Of a DNA stretch of 64,000 bases, positions 1 to 11,271 are shown one piece after another; the first letter of the stretch is position 1; each line of letters begins with the position of its first letter. The notes below the pieces were generated by a model. That model was not told where the DNA came from and searched no databases. It saw only the letters and a list, made by a program, of their open reading frames with translations. A program made the translations under genes and the position numbers. This DNA is from Labia minor (lineage: Eukaryota > Arthropoda > Insecta > Dermaptera > Spongiphoridae), in assembly GCA_963082975.1 (NCBI GenBank), contig OY720345.1:18626491-18690490 (forward strand), in the 5' to 3' direction.

Positions 1-468
1 TTTGTATTTGTATATTATATAATATTTAAAAGGAAAAATAAAATTTTCTTTTTGTTTGATATGTTAAATAAACAAAAATTTAATAAATCAAAGAGAGAAT
101 ATGGATTGAGCAATGAGTGAATTGAAATATTTCATATGTACATAGAAAAAGGAGCATATATTTCTGATCCTTTTCTCTTAAAAAAAGGATACCTTTTCGA
201 ATACCCAAAATTCTAATCAAGGAAGCTCTTCAGTTCAATAATTATTCACCAGGAACTGGAGCAAATATCCAAGGTCTGGAGCTGGAGATACATGCAGATC
301 AGATGCAAGGATTGGAGGGAGCCAGCGCCCACCCATTAACTACGTAAGAAAATTTATAAAAGGGAGTTAGAAGGAGGGGTCCGGTTCAGTCCTCAGTCAA
401 CCATCCGCGATTGTGGGTCGATTGAGGGGGACTGAAGGAGCCGGGTGTGACAGGGACTAAACCAGAGG
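1..468. other. Upstream flank and putative 5' UTR of the first gene
   Basis: The first 230 bases are AT-rich and show nothing coding. From about 360 to 468 the composition becomes clearly richer in G and C, all frames contain stops, and the block runs directly into the ATG at 469, so it is best read as 5' UTR or promoter-proximal sequence. A second GC-richer block at 234-343 ends in a good donor-like GTAAGA and could be an upstream untranslated exon. No TATA box or initiator can be assigned with confidence. Confidence 0.35.
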
Positions 469-3400
469 ATGGATTCGCCGAATTTTCTCAACGCAGTCCC
501 TTTTCCAGTGAGTGAGACAATTTCACAATCATGTTTTTTTTTTAAGATTAGAAATGATATAAATTAATTATTCAAAGTGAAGAAAAAATTATGAAATTCT
601 AAAAAATGACTTATTTAAATACAAACAATCCATAAAAATAATAGACTTCTTTTTACATTTGTCATTTTTAATTTAAATATTTTTTTTTCTATATATTCAT
701 AAGAATGGGCGTCGTTCAGAAATTTCAACTAGAAAATATGAATCTATTTTTGTAAACATTTCAGAAAATTTTCCATGATGATATTTTTGAATAATTATAA
801 AATATGTTGTTCTTGTTACTTACTAACTATATTTTTTTTTGTGAAAATGCAAAATATAATTTTAATGGTCTTTTTCATTTAAAAAAAAATCTTCCTTAAG
901 AGAGGTGGTGTTCAAGTTGATATAAAAATATAAAAAAAAACATTTATTTATCCCTTTAAGAAATTGAATGAATTAAAAAATATATAAAAACTAATATTAG
1001 TATGTATACTGTAAAATAATCCGAATATATGAATTATTTTTAAATAGAAAAAAGATAATTATTTCTTTTATGAATTCTAACTCACTAACGAGTGATGACC
1101 TGTTTATTTTGTCCCACGAATTACAAATGTTAATAATTATTTATTTATTTAATAAATAATGTAGTAAAAAGAACCTTGAAAATTATTTCCCAATACTATT
1201 ATTTTAATAAATATAAAGATTTTGACACACAGTTTTAAAAATGAAGCAATTAAAAATAGAGAGAGAATATTTATATATACTCTCTATTAACAGTTATTGA
1301 TTAATTTGAGATTACTTTAAATAATCTTAAAATATACTACTATATAGTAAATATCTGTGTAAATCCCCGATCCCTCGAATTTTGCTTTTGGTGGGAAATG
1401 AAGGTTTAAGATAACTATACAATATATATATATATATATATAGGGTGATCATATTTCGAAAACACCAAACCGGAACAAAGGTTTTACCTTGTTTTTTGTT
1501 TTTTTTAGAACCAAATTGAAAAAAATTAGAAAAAAGTCGGAAATGTTTAAGAGCTTAGTCCAGAAAACGTTTTACCTTTATTATTTTTATTTTTATTTTT
1601 TTTTTTAATAACGAAATTGAAAAAATTTTGAAAAAAAGTACAAAATGTCCTAAATATTTAAAAAACGGGACAACAGGCTGTTCCGAAGACATTTTTGGGG
1701 ACGCTGGGACAGAGCACCTAAAAATCCCGGAGCACCTAACAATTCCGGAAAAACGGGAGGTTTGGTATATATATCAATTACCAGGAATTTTGAAGTTTAA
1801 ATTTATAAAAATCAATATATATTTGGTTTTAATTTTTAAAAATATAATTTTATTTATTAATTTATGTACTCCATTATACATTAACAACTAATTTTAAGTT
1901 CTTCATTCATTCATTTGATATTCTTTAACTCAAAAATATTTATTACTATATATACTCTACTACTTATTTTGATAATAGTTTAAATTGGAAAGAGTGAAAC
2001 AAATAAATTTTCATCAAACTTTAAAAAATAATATCATCATGACAAGAGCAAAAGTAATGTTAAACATTAATTTTCTAATGCCCTTGAAATATGGGCTTTT
2101 ATATGGTTGAAGTTTTATATTTATGAGTGAAAAACTTATTGTCTATGGAGGGGATGTACAGGTGGGCGAGTGCAGCCACCAGAACGTCCCTATCAAAAAA
2201 GGCAATAGCCGGCCGGCAATTGGGTCCTAGACCTACATAGGGGTGACCTTTCAAAAACCTATGCCTCATCGCAAGTTCACTTTTCAATATCCATCAAAAC
2301 TTCAGTTTTTCAAGAAAAATTGATTAGATTTTTCATAATTTTAAATTAATTAATCTTCATTATTTTTACATCATGAATATTAATTATTTATTTATATCTT
2401 TGAGAAAAGAACATAAAAATCAGAGTACGAGCATATTTACTTAATATTAAATATATTTTTCATTTTAAGGTATATAAGGTAGGTATTTAAGGAATATATA
2501 TATATATATATTAAATTAAATAAATAAATAAATAATAATTAAATAAATATAAAAAATATATAAAAATATATATAATATATATGCCTTTAATGATAAATTT
2601 CTTCTAAAAATTAAATTTCAAAATTTTGTAATAATAGCTTTGAAAAGGTTATTATTTATATTAAATATTAATTATTTTAGAAAAAAAAAATACTGAAATA
2701 TAAATGTCTTCCAGATTCAGTCTACTTAAAAAAATATTTTAATTTTTTTCCATCGATATCCTTGATTCAAGGTCCTTAAGTTTTGTATTAAATTATACAT
2801 TCAAACATACTACATTCCTTAATGTAAACAGTATAATATTTCTTAATTTTTTTATTAATAATAATTCCCATGGGACAAAATATGGTGAAAAATTTTTATA
2901 AATAAATAAAAAAAAAAATTGATGAGAGAAAAAAAAACATACATTTAATATAAAAAATTCATATTCATTCACAAATTTAAATAATGTGAATTATGAAAAA
3001 TCTTAAATATCAAAAATATATTGGTGAGAAAATGAAATAAATAAACACAATAGACAAATTTGCAAATAAGATAATAAATTATTTTGTAATGGAAACAATT
3101 AGATTCCTCATATATAATATAGACATTAAAGAGTATAAATAAACATAATGAATTTAGGGAATAGTTTAATAAATTAATATTATAAAATAGATTTAATTGT
3201 AGGTATGAGTTTTAGTACTCGATTGAAAAATGATTTATTTGAAATTTATCGTTGAGTTTAATTATTTTTCTTTTTAGTAATCTTTTATTTAACGCTTATA
3301 TTTTGAAAAAAGAGAAAATTAGCTAATAGGAGTTTATAAAATCAAAAATTATTTTGTTTTCTTTAAATTAAGAATTAATTTCATATAATTTATTATATAA

Positions 3401-6400
3401 TTTTTCCTCGAATTCGAATTTTTAAATAGAACCCCTAAATTTCAATTCTATATATTCATTCATATATTTTAGGAATGGCGAACCTATGGCACGTTTGAAA
3501 AATTTCATGGCACCCATAAAGACAAAATCATTTTTTTAATAATTATAATTTTTTTCAATAGAAATGAATAAAAATTGAACAATTAAAATAACAATTTATG
3601 AAATTTGAAGTACTGTGAATAGTTATTTATCTATCTTAATAGATTAAACCTGCACATTGTATATATTATTACTGAATACCTAGTATAAAAACATTGATAA
3701 ATACAGTGTATACCGTTTGGACTTTTATTAATGTCATTGCGTGTTGTTGCCGTACAAATCGCATTGATCAGGATTTAAAAAAATTTGCAAATCTTCTCTC
3801 TTCATGACATGGAGAACCCAAAATATTTTCATGTCTGTCATTTTATCTATCAGTTTGTTTGGGAAATTGTGAAATTATAAAGTCAAAATTGATTGGGCCG
3901 ATGAAATATTACCAGAATATTCTTATATGCTCTTAGTTTAATATATACTGTAAATTTTATCAATATTTATTAAAAAAAAAAAGAAAAATTAATTTTTAAA
4001 AATTTATATCAAGCTTAACAAAGCTTTACTTTGCCGATAGAACGGTTGATAAATAGTGTCAGAATCTTTTTCTAGAATTTGACATAGCATTCTCAAAACA
4101 TGAAAAAGTAAGGTGTTCATGGTATTAGATATAAATTTTGCTTTTTGATAAATATCTATATTTAAAAATAACAAACTAAAATCAATTAAAGATTTTCCAT
4201 ACAATAAAAATAAAAAAAAAATAATAGACAATTTTTAGGAAAGATATACCACAAATAAATTCCAAATTTTTTAATAATCATGTTTTTTGGTATAAAATTT
4301 AATATTTAAAATTATAACACTTTTATACAGGAGAGTTAGAAGTTATACAAAAATATTCGATTATATATTCAAGTTAAAATGGGGTAGGGTGGTGGAGAAA
4401 AAAAATCATGACAATTTTGTGGCACAGACATTGAAAAAGTTTCGCCATCCCTGATATATATATATAATACAAAAAATTAGTAATATTCTCCAGATTGTGA
4501 AAAATGTATATGCAAATAATTATCCCTCACAAGTGAAATTCGATGGCACATAAACAAAGAAGCATTTGAGAAAATTTCAGGAATGAAATTCCTTNNNNNN
4601 NNNNNNNNNNNNNNNNNNNNNNNNNNNNNNNNNNNNNNNNNNNNNNNNNNNNNNNNNNNNNNNNNNNNNNNNNNNNNNNNNNNNNNNNNNNNNNNNNNNN
4701 NNNNNNNNNNNNNNNNNNNNNNNNNNNNNNNNNNNNNNNNNNNNNNNNNNNNNNNNNNNNNNNNNNNNNNNNNNNNNNNNNNNNNNNNNNNNNNGAATAT
4801 ATATATAATCTAAGAGAAGAAAATTTTAAGATTTAAATTTTTTAATTATACAAAGAAATTCAGAAAACTAACTTAAAAGCTATTTTCCTATTAAAGCAGA
4901 AATAATATACTTAATAAATAATAATTTTTGTTTGTAATTTATGTTAAAAAAAATGAGTAATTATATAAACTGGTCATCCAGTCATAGATTTGGATAAAAC
5001 TTTACCAGTGGGTTGCTTTTTTAATTCCAAATAAACTTTTTGTGGGCCGCTTCTAGTTTACGAAATAAAAAGAATTAAATTTTGCATATAAATCCAATGA
5101 TATTCTATTTAGCTGCAATGTTTTATTAATTTGACCATCAGAGGGCTCCACTAATTTTTTTTGTGGGGGGGGAGGGTTCAGTTCGGATTAGAATAGAAAA
5201 ATTAAAAAATTAATTAAATAATTTCCCTATATCCAAACAACCGAAAAAACCGAATATTAGGATTAAGTGAATAATTAGTGAATTAGTCAATAAAACATTA
5301 TGAAATGTCTGCTCATTTATTTCACTAGTTTCTGTCAAACTTTTATCTCGTAAACTAGAAGCGACCCGCAAAAATTGCATAAGAAAAGTTTATTTGAAAT
5401 TAAAAAAGGAATCCACTGGTAAAGTTTTATTAAATCTATGACTGGATGACCAGTTTATATAATTACCAACAAATTTCATATTTTATTAGTCCATATGGAT
5501 TGCCCTCATCTTTTAAAAAAATTAGAATATTAGGTAAAATAGAATCATGTGGTTTCACTTCTTAATAAATTAAGATCCGTAATAAAATCCAATTTTATTT
5601 ATATATATAATTTCAAATTTTTATTTATTATGAATCCCATATATTATGAAATATTAGATATACCATAAAATAATTCAAACTTATAATATAAAAATCAATT
5701 TATATATATTTACTATATCTTATTTCGAAAATGAAATTAGTCAATAAAATAATATTAAAATAATAATAATAAAATATAAAAAAATTAGATGAATCATCCA
5801 TATTAAAAATATTTTCTAATAAAGTTAAATTATATATTATATTATATTTTATCGAAATTCATAGATAGTATTTATTTTCTTTTATTTATAAATATCGATT
5901 TAATAAGCTTATTCAGAATGTTAAATAGATTTAATCTATATGTAATATTATAAATAATTAATTACATTTCTTAACTTCGGCAGGGGACGAAATTAACCAA
6001 TGGATATCCATGTTTACATATTCCACGACCGAGTTTGAATCGTCCAGGAAAAGCCAAGGGTTATGAAGGATCTCAACGATCCGGAACTTCAAGTGAACAC
6101 AGTACTCAAGTAAATAAATACTTTATTAAATTAATAATTAAATACTTTGACAGGATATGTATTATTATTATTTTTAATTTTAATTTGTAATTAATTTTGT
6201 GATCAATGCCCATTTTAGCCAACCTTCAAAAATATGTAATAGAATATTATTATTTAATCATAAAATTAAGTGAAGTGAATTGGCGAAGTTTGGTCTTCAG
6301 ACCTTGAGTATGGGGGGCCAGAACTATTACTATTTATTATTAAATAAATAAAAAAATATTTATTTTCTAACTATCTCTGTGGCACTCGAAAGTTCTTAGA

Positions 6401-7695
6401 CGCAGCAACCACATTTCTCCAATTGTCCCTAACCTGAGCCACAACCATCTAACCCCTACTCACGTCCCTTCCTACATTATTCACCCTCCGCGTCCTTTGT
6501 CTTCCAAGCGGACGTTTCCCAATCGGTTTCCCCACCAATATATTTTTCATCATCCTTTCCTCTCCCATTCTAGCCACGTGCCTTGCCCATTACAGCCTTC
6601 TCGATTTTGTAACCCTAACAATGTCTGGAGATGCAATTCATTCAAAAAAAAATATGGAACATTTATATAAACAATTCTAAAGCATAACAATATTATCTTC
6701 CTAATAATCAGTCTTTTATTTATTTGTTTATTTCTATTTTGTTTCTCATTTTTTGTTGAGAATTGAATATACCTATGAATATACCCTTGAATATACCAGA
6801 GGTCTATATAATTTATAAATATAAACAATTTATCTAAAAAAATAATTTATTTAACATCTACATATACATATGATTATATTATATTTATTTAATTTATAAA
6901 TACAATACTTTCGAATTATTAGAAAATTATTTTTTGTATATTTCTATATTATATATTTAAATTAAAAAAATGATAAGTTTTATAACATCAAGCTTATAAG
7001 CAATATATTTTTCGCCATTCTTTCTTCTCCCATTCTAGCCACATGCCCTGCCCATTGCAGTCTTCTCGAATTTATAACCCTATCTATGTCTGGAGATGTA
7101 TAGAGGTCATGCAATTCCTCGTTATGAAGTCTCCGCGATTCTTCGGTTACCTCATCCATTTTAGGCACATAATGCTGCGAAGAATCCCATTCTCAAATAC
7201 TCTAAATAATATTTATTTATTTTAAAATTAATAAATTTATATAATTTTTATTAACCTTGAACATATTGTAAGCTAATTAATTATTTAACAAATTTACAAT
7301 AGCAAATTTTTATTCTTTTAGAGTGGACGTTCGGCTTCGTTATTATTATCAACAGCTAACCTTATGCAACACACATTGTTAACAAATGGACCCTTGGATG
7401 GGCGAGGAAAGCAGCTCTTTGTTGCCGAGACTCCCCCTTCTGTTTGTAGCTCTACCCATTTTACAGTTGTGAATGGAATGAGACCTCCACCAGGAAACAA
7501 ATCAGGAGGAGACACCCACCTCACCACCTTAATACTAACAATGAGTGTTATATTTTTAATGGCCATTTGCTTTGCAGTTCTTTATGTAGAAAGTAAGTAT
7601 AAAAAAAATATTTTCGTTAATTTTAAAAATTCCTTAATCTTTAAATTTTTTTTTTTGTTTCAGTGCGATGGAAAGAAGAGGAGTTACTTTACTAA
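469..7695 (+). CDS. Unrecognised small single-pass membrane protein, about 155 aa
   Basis: I do not recognise this protein. Four exons fit in phase: 469-507, 5984-6109, 7322-7592 and 7664-7695 (stop TAA). The ATG has A at -3 and G at +4, an in-frame TGA lies just upstream, and exon 1 ends in a GTGAGT donor. The product starts MDSPNFLNAVPFP, has a basic, Ser/Pro/Gly-rich soluble part of about 120 residues, then one hydrophobic segment at about 122-144 (LTTLILTMSVIFLMAICFAV...), and a short charged tail ending KEEELLY. No N-terminal signal peptide is seen, so the long part is probably cytoplasmic, as in type II or tail-anchored proteins. One N-x-S sequon precedes the membrane segment. The 5.5-kb first intron is filled with transposon remnants and contains the assembly gap, so an exon could be missing. 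The last two exons are the surest part; exon 1 is inferred from phase. Confidence 0.6.
1441..1772. mobile_element. MITE-like element with imperfect terminal inverted repeats
   Basis: The left end reads AGGGTGATCATATTTCG and is followed by ACCAAACCGG; the right end has GGGAGGTTTGGT, the inverted counterpart. Inside are two degenerate tandem units of about 100 bp, each beginning GTTTTACCTT and ending near AAATGT. TA-rich DNA flanks both ends, so the target duplication cannot be fixed. The small ORF in it (from 1628) is not a gene. Confidence 0.45.
2130..2285. other. Unidentified higher-complexity block
   Basis: This is a GC-richer island in AT-rich intron sequence. On the minus strand it gives a 62-codon ORF with the segment HPYVGLGPNCRPAIAFFDRD, which I do not recognise. 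There are no convincing splice sites around it. A remnant of a transposon or processed pseudogene is the likeliest explanation. Confidence 0.2.
3470..4453. mobile_element. hAT-like non-autonomous element with 8-bp near-identical target duplication
   Basis: The left end (t)AGGAATGGCGAAC mirrors the right end TTCGCCATCCCTG, giving imperfect terminal inverted repeats of the CAGGGATGGCGAA type. The flanking octamers are ATATATTT (3462-3469) and ATATATAT (4454-4461), 7 of 8 matching, as expected for hAT. The interior is AT-rich, with no intact transposase. It lies in the first intron of the small membrane protein gene. Confidence 0.55.
4595..4794. other. Assembly gap, 200 N
   Basis: A run of exactly 200 unknown bases, a typical placeholder for a scaffold gap of unknown size. 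It lies between exons 1 and 2 of the first gene, so an exon or further repeat could be hidden here. Confidence 1.
4956..5466. mobile_element. Foldback element with long inverted repeats of about 110 bp
   Basis: Starting GTAATTATATAAACTGGTCA at 4956, the left arm (4956-5065) is repeated in inverse orientation at the right end (about 5345-5466), including the segments CCAGTCATAGATTT, AAAACTTTACCAGTGG and CGCTTCTAGTTTACGA. A 280-bp middle part contains a poly-G run. The structure could form a large hairpin. No coding potential. Confidence 0.7.
6370..6640 (-). mobile_element. 3' end of a non-LTR retrotransposon ORF (fragment)
   Basis: Read on the minus strand, this encodes the characteristic C-terminus of LINE endonuclease/reverse-transcriptase proteins: a degenerate GHVARM-like box, a GRPRTRR-like box and then VRDNWRNVVAASKN near the ORF end. 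Frames are interrupted, so it is dead. It belongs with the other LINE pieces at 6.98, 33.7, 37.2 and 38.5 kb. Confidence 0.6.
6640..6979. other. AT-rich intron sequence
   Basis: Low-complexity AT-rich DNA between two LINE fragments; nothing further recognised. Confidence 0.5.
6980..7175 (-). mobile_element. Second LINE C-terminal fragment, same family
   Basis: The minus-strand ORF contains RRLHNEELHDLY, then RRLQWAGHVARMGEERMAKN. These are hallmark motifs just before the 3' end of many arthropod non-LTR retrotransposon ORFs. It partly repeats the sequence of the fragment at about 6550-6620 (TTTCTTCTCCCATTCTAGCC). It is an isolated fragment with no reverse-transcriptase core. Confidence 0.7.
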
Positions 7696-9165
7696 AAAAT
7701 TAATTTACTTATTGTTTTACATTATTTATCATTAATTTAAATTATATTTATTTTTATAATTAAAGAATTATTCTGTGATATTTTATATTATATATATTAT
7801 ATTATATTATATATATATAATATTAAATTAATAATAAATATATGATCTCATTTTAAATTATTTAATAATAACTTATTACTTTACAAATATACTAAAAATT
7901 TTAAGTTATTAAAACTATAGTTATTTGTTATTTTAACTATTAATAATATGAGAGAAAAATTTTTAATATTTTGTAAAATTTGATTAAACTATATGATACG
8001 AATAATCTAAATAATCTGTAATACATCGATTTTTTCGCGTAATAAATTAGTAAATAAATTTTATGAAAAAAAAGACAAGTGAATGGGGATTTCTCTTGAA
8101 TATATAAATGAGACATTAGAGAAAATGAGAAATTAGAGAAAGGTCCTTAAAATAATGTTAATGTTAATTTGTAAATAATTTTTTTAGCATACGTTTCACT
8201 ATGAATGACAAGGATGAATTTTATTAATTTATTTAATGAAAAATATAAATCCACAACTGTCAAAAATTCTGACAAAAAAGAAGAAATTATAATGCTTTTA
8301 AAACAGTGTCAAACAAAAATGATTCAAGAGATGTCTTCAGTCGATGAATACTATTCATCCAAATATGGTCTTCTAGAAATTGGCAAAACAAAAATGTCTG
8401 ACATTTTCTGAGCTATTTTCCTAGTCAAATTGAAATGAAGCTATTTGGATAGACAAATTCTATTGTCCTAAAATTGTCATTTGCCTACTATATATATAAT
8501 AAGAACATTTTTAAAATGAGAAAATTTGTTTCACTAAAAAATTAAAATATCAACAAATTATCTCTTGGTAACCAATCTCCTAGCTGGATATCTATTATCT
8601 AGAAAATATTTAAAATATATAAAATTATAAATATAGATATTGATCTAGATATAGAAATAGTAATTTTTCAATTACTATATATAATAATATTTAAATTCAT
8701 ATATTAAATATTAAGATTGACAATGATTTCTAAAAGTTTTATAAACATGAAATTTTATCCAATAAATTGAGCATATGATACAAAAAATATAAATGAACAT
8801 TTTGCGTTACTGTCCAATGTCAAGATTCGTTTTAGTTCAAAAGCTCTACTATTACTGATCCTTGATATTTATATTAAATTTTATATTATAATATAATTTT
8901 AAATTGTTATCTTATCTTATTATGCTAGCTAAAATTGTATATATGTATTTATCTATATATATTGGTTCTCAAAAACCGCTCTAACGATTTTTTTCAAATT
9001 CACACTAGATATAGTATTTATAAAGAAAAATTAAGTTTTATTGATGATATCTCTTGAAACATACAGCTTCATTATTAATTTCTTAATTGAAAATTATATA
9101 TGGAAAACGTCAAAATTTTTAATACTGCCTGCTAAGACAGTAAAAAAATGACAATTTTTTATCTA
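7696..9165. other. Intergenic AT-rich region with one unrecognised ORF
   Basis: Probable 3' UTR of the first gene, then AT-rich spacer. At 8205-8411 a 68-codon ORF includes SSVDEYYSSKYGLLEIGKTK, faintly like the integrase-type domesticated or mobile proteins in which a YY..KYxxLEIG motif occurs. There is no promoter or splice context, so I treat it as a probable transposon remnant rather than a gene. Confidence 0.3.
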
Positions 9166-9240
9166 AATACATATAGTCCAGCGGTTGGACTGATGTTTTA
9201 ACGAGTGGATTTCGTCGGTTCGAAACTCGCCGGGTGAATC
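9166..9240 (+). other. tRNA-like sequence (degenerate tRNA or SINE head)
   Basis: A perfect A-box match TAGTCCAGCGG (9174-9184) is followed after 32 nt by GGTTCGAAACT (9217-9227), one base off the B-box consensus; this is the spacing found in tRNA genes. A four-base-pair D stem, GTCC/GGAC, is intact. The anticodon stem and acceptor stem do not pair, so it is not a functional tRNA. A tRNA-derived SINE head or tRNA pseudogene is likely; T runs follow downstream. Confidence 0.5.
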
Positions 9241-9439
9241 GTTATTTAAAAATGAAAATAATGATTTTGTTATTTTTTTTTCTTTTTATCTATTGTTTAC
9301 TTTTTAATAAATTACTATTCTATATTTATTTATTCATTGTTCTTTTATTAATTAAGTTTTAGATAGTTTTATAAGTTTTAATATTTTTTCAATAAAATAT
9401 TATTCAATATATTTATTAATATTATTTTATTTATTATTA

Positions 9440-10360
9440 TTGAGTACCCGAAGTTCCATTCATTTTAATCAGATTGATGCAATGATGCAACAGTTAATAA
9501 TTGTAATATTGTAATAAATTTCTATCTTGAAAATTGTTACATATTATTCAGGATATTTTAAAAACTATTTCTTTCTTTAATTAATATTCATTTTTTCTAT
9601 AAGTCAGATATATTTCCAAATATTAAATAATTTTTGAAGTGAAAACTTCTTTAGCGGCGTTGAGCACTTTTGCGGGATGGGGAAAAAGTATAGAACGCGC
9701 GTGATCGTGACCAACACCATGAAACCATCTGCTTTCAAATTTCTTATAACAGAGCGCGAAATTTGAATTGTCATTAGAACTGTTTTATAAATTATCTCTA
9801 ACATATAAATATATATTTATTATGTAAAGTTCATTTCATATATACATATATAATCAAAATTATACGAAATGAACTTCACATAATAAATATATATTTTATG
9901 TTAGAGATAAGAATTATAAAACAGTTCGTATTGCAATATTTTAAACAAAGTTGTGTATTTATATATATATAAATATAAGTTACAAATTTGTTTAAAATAT
10001 ATGTTTAAAATAATATATAAGTTATATATATATATATGCATATGAAATTCATCTTTCTCGTGAAATAGCGCGAATTTCGTCTGTTTTAAAATTTCTTACG
10101 CAGAAGTTTTCACTTCTGTCGGCCAGTCCCACGACTGCCAATTTTGCTTTTTTAATTCCGAAAAGCTGCAAAGCACGTTTTTTTGTCTTTAGTTTGTTTT
10201 ATAACCACTTGGGGCGCTAAACAGTTTTTCAAAAAAACACTATAGAAAAAAAATATATGTACCTATATATTATATATTTATGTATTATTGAGGAGCACAA
10301 GTTCATTAATTTTAATCAGATTGATGCAAATGTGTAACATTTAATAATTGTAATAAATAA
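9440..10360. repeat. Direct repeats bracketing a large imperfect palindrome
   Basis: A roughly 80-bp unit containing TTTTAATCAGATTGATGCAA occurs at about 9440-9520 and again at about 10288-10360 in the same orientation. Between them, 9778-9838 (AACTGTTTTATAAATTATCT...) is inverted at 9865-9930. The outer segments GAAGTGAAAACTTC (9637) and GAAGTTTTCACTTC (10103) are also inverted copies. The GC-richer outer arms carry GCGCGAAATTT-like motifs. The arrangement suggests a composite foldback element or a recent inverted duplication. Confidence 0.55.
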
Positions 10361-10384
10361 TTAAAGAATTGTGTATCAATATTT

Positions 10385-10505
10385 TTTAAAGGGTAGAGCG
10401 AGAGCTCGGTGTCCCAGGTATTAATATTACCAGCCAAATCAAATAATAATGAATCATTTTTTTTAACTTAAGTACCGAGCCGAGGCTCGGGGTCCCGGTA
10501 CTTTT
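10385..10505. repeat. Tandem pair of GC-rich hairpin motifs
   Basis: Two related motifs, GAGAGCTCGGTGTCCCAGGTA (around 10400) and CGAGGCTCGGGGTCCCGGTA (around 10480), lie about 78 bp apart in otherwise AT-rich DNA. The second sits in a near-palindrome running from AGTACCGAG to CCCGGTACT. They look like ends or subterminal repeats of a small transposon. Confidence 0.4.
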
Positions 10506-11271
10506 GTTTATTAAACTAATATTAAATAATATTTAAATAAATTTGAATATAAATAATATATATTTAAAGTAGACAGAGTAAGGGTGTAAAAGAAAAAAAA
10601 ATTGAAACCACTTTTTTTGTAATAGTGTATGATTGTTTATCGTTGGATGATGGTCAAAGTGACTCAAAGACATCTTTGTCAAAAATGATTTTTTAGTTAA
10701 ATTTATTGCCTGGTAACTTTTTTTAACATCTATAAAAATATTTTTAAGATTTTTAAACTATTTTCCAAAAATTAAAAAAAAAGTTTCACATATTTCCAAT
10801 TAATTTGGTATTTCAATCTTCACTTGTTTTAAAGGAGAAATTATAGTTTCCATCGAATGAGTATTATCTCCACAAAAGTAAAAATTAATAATAAAAATAA
10901 ATAAATTGAAATATAAGAAAATAATTGAAATGTTCAGAATCTCTCCTGTAAAATTTAGTCAGACTAACTTTTTCTTCTACCTCAAACCCCGAAATATATA
11001 TTTATTATAATAAACAGAAGTCTTTCTTAAAATATGAGATATATTATTTTTAATTATAATATTTTCTGATTTAAAAATTGAGACAAATTCACTTATATAT
11101 AGTAAAATATAGTCATTTGGGTATACAATGAATTTTCAAATGTTTATAAATAAATATAATCATTTGTTGGATCGTTGTGCCCATTAACAATAAATTATAA
11201 TTACCTTATATAGATTAATTATTAGAATAAATATAAAAGGTCCTGATTTAAAAAATAAATTAATCACTTAC
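10506..11271. other. AT-rich sequence downstream of the visible nudC exons
   Basis: By position this should be the fourth nudC intron. I looked on the minus strand for a CS-domain exon and saw none. Nothing else recognised. Confidence 0.4.

Noticed and set aside
234-343. Possible coding exon ending in TAC|GTAAGA upstream of the first gene
   Set aside because: The frame open across the whole stretch leaves a phase that hits a stop in the next exon. The frame that fits has a stop just upstream and only a weak acceptor. An ATG at 469 with a fitting phase explains the gene better.
1628-1891. 87-codon ORF
   Set aside because: It lies across a MITE-like repeat with low-complexity AT-rich translation and no homology to any protein I recognise.
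4583-4813. ORF spanning the N gap
   Set aside because: It is an artefact of unknown bases being read as open.
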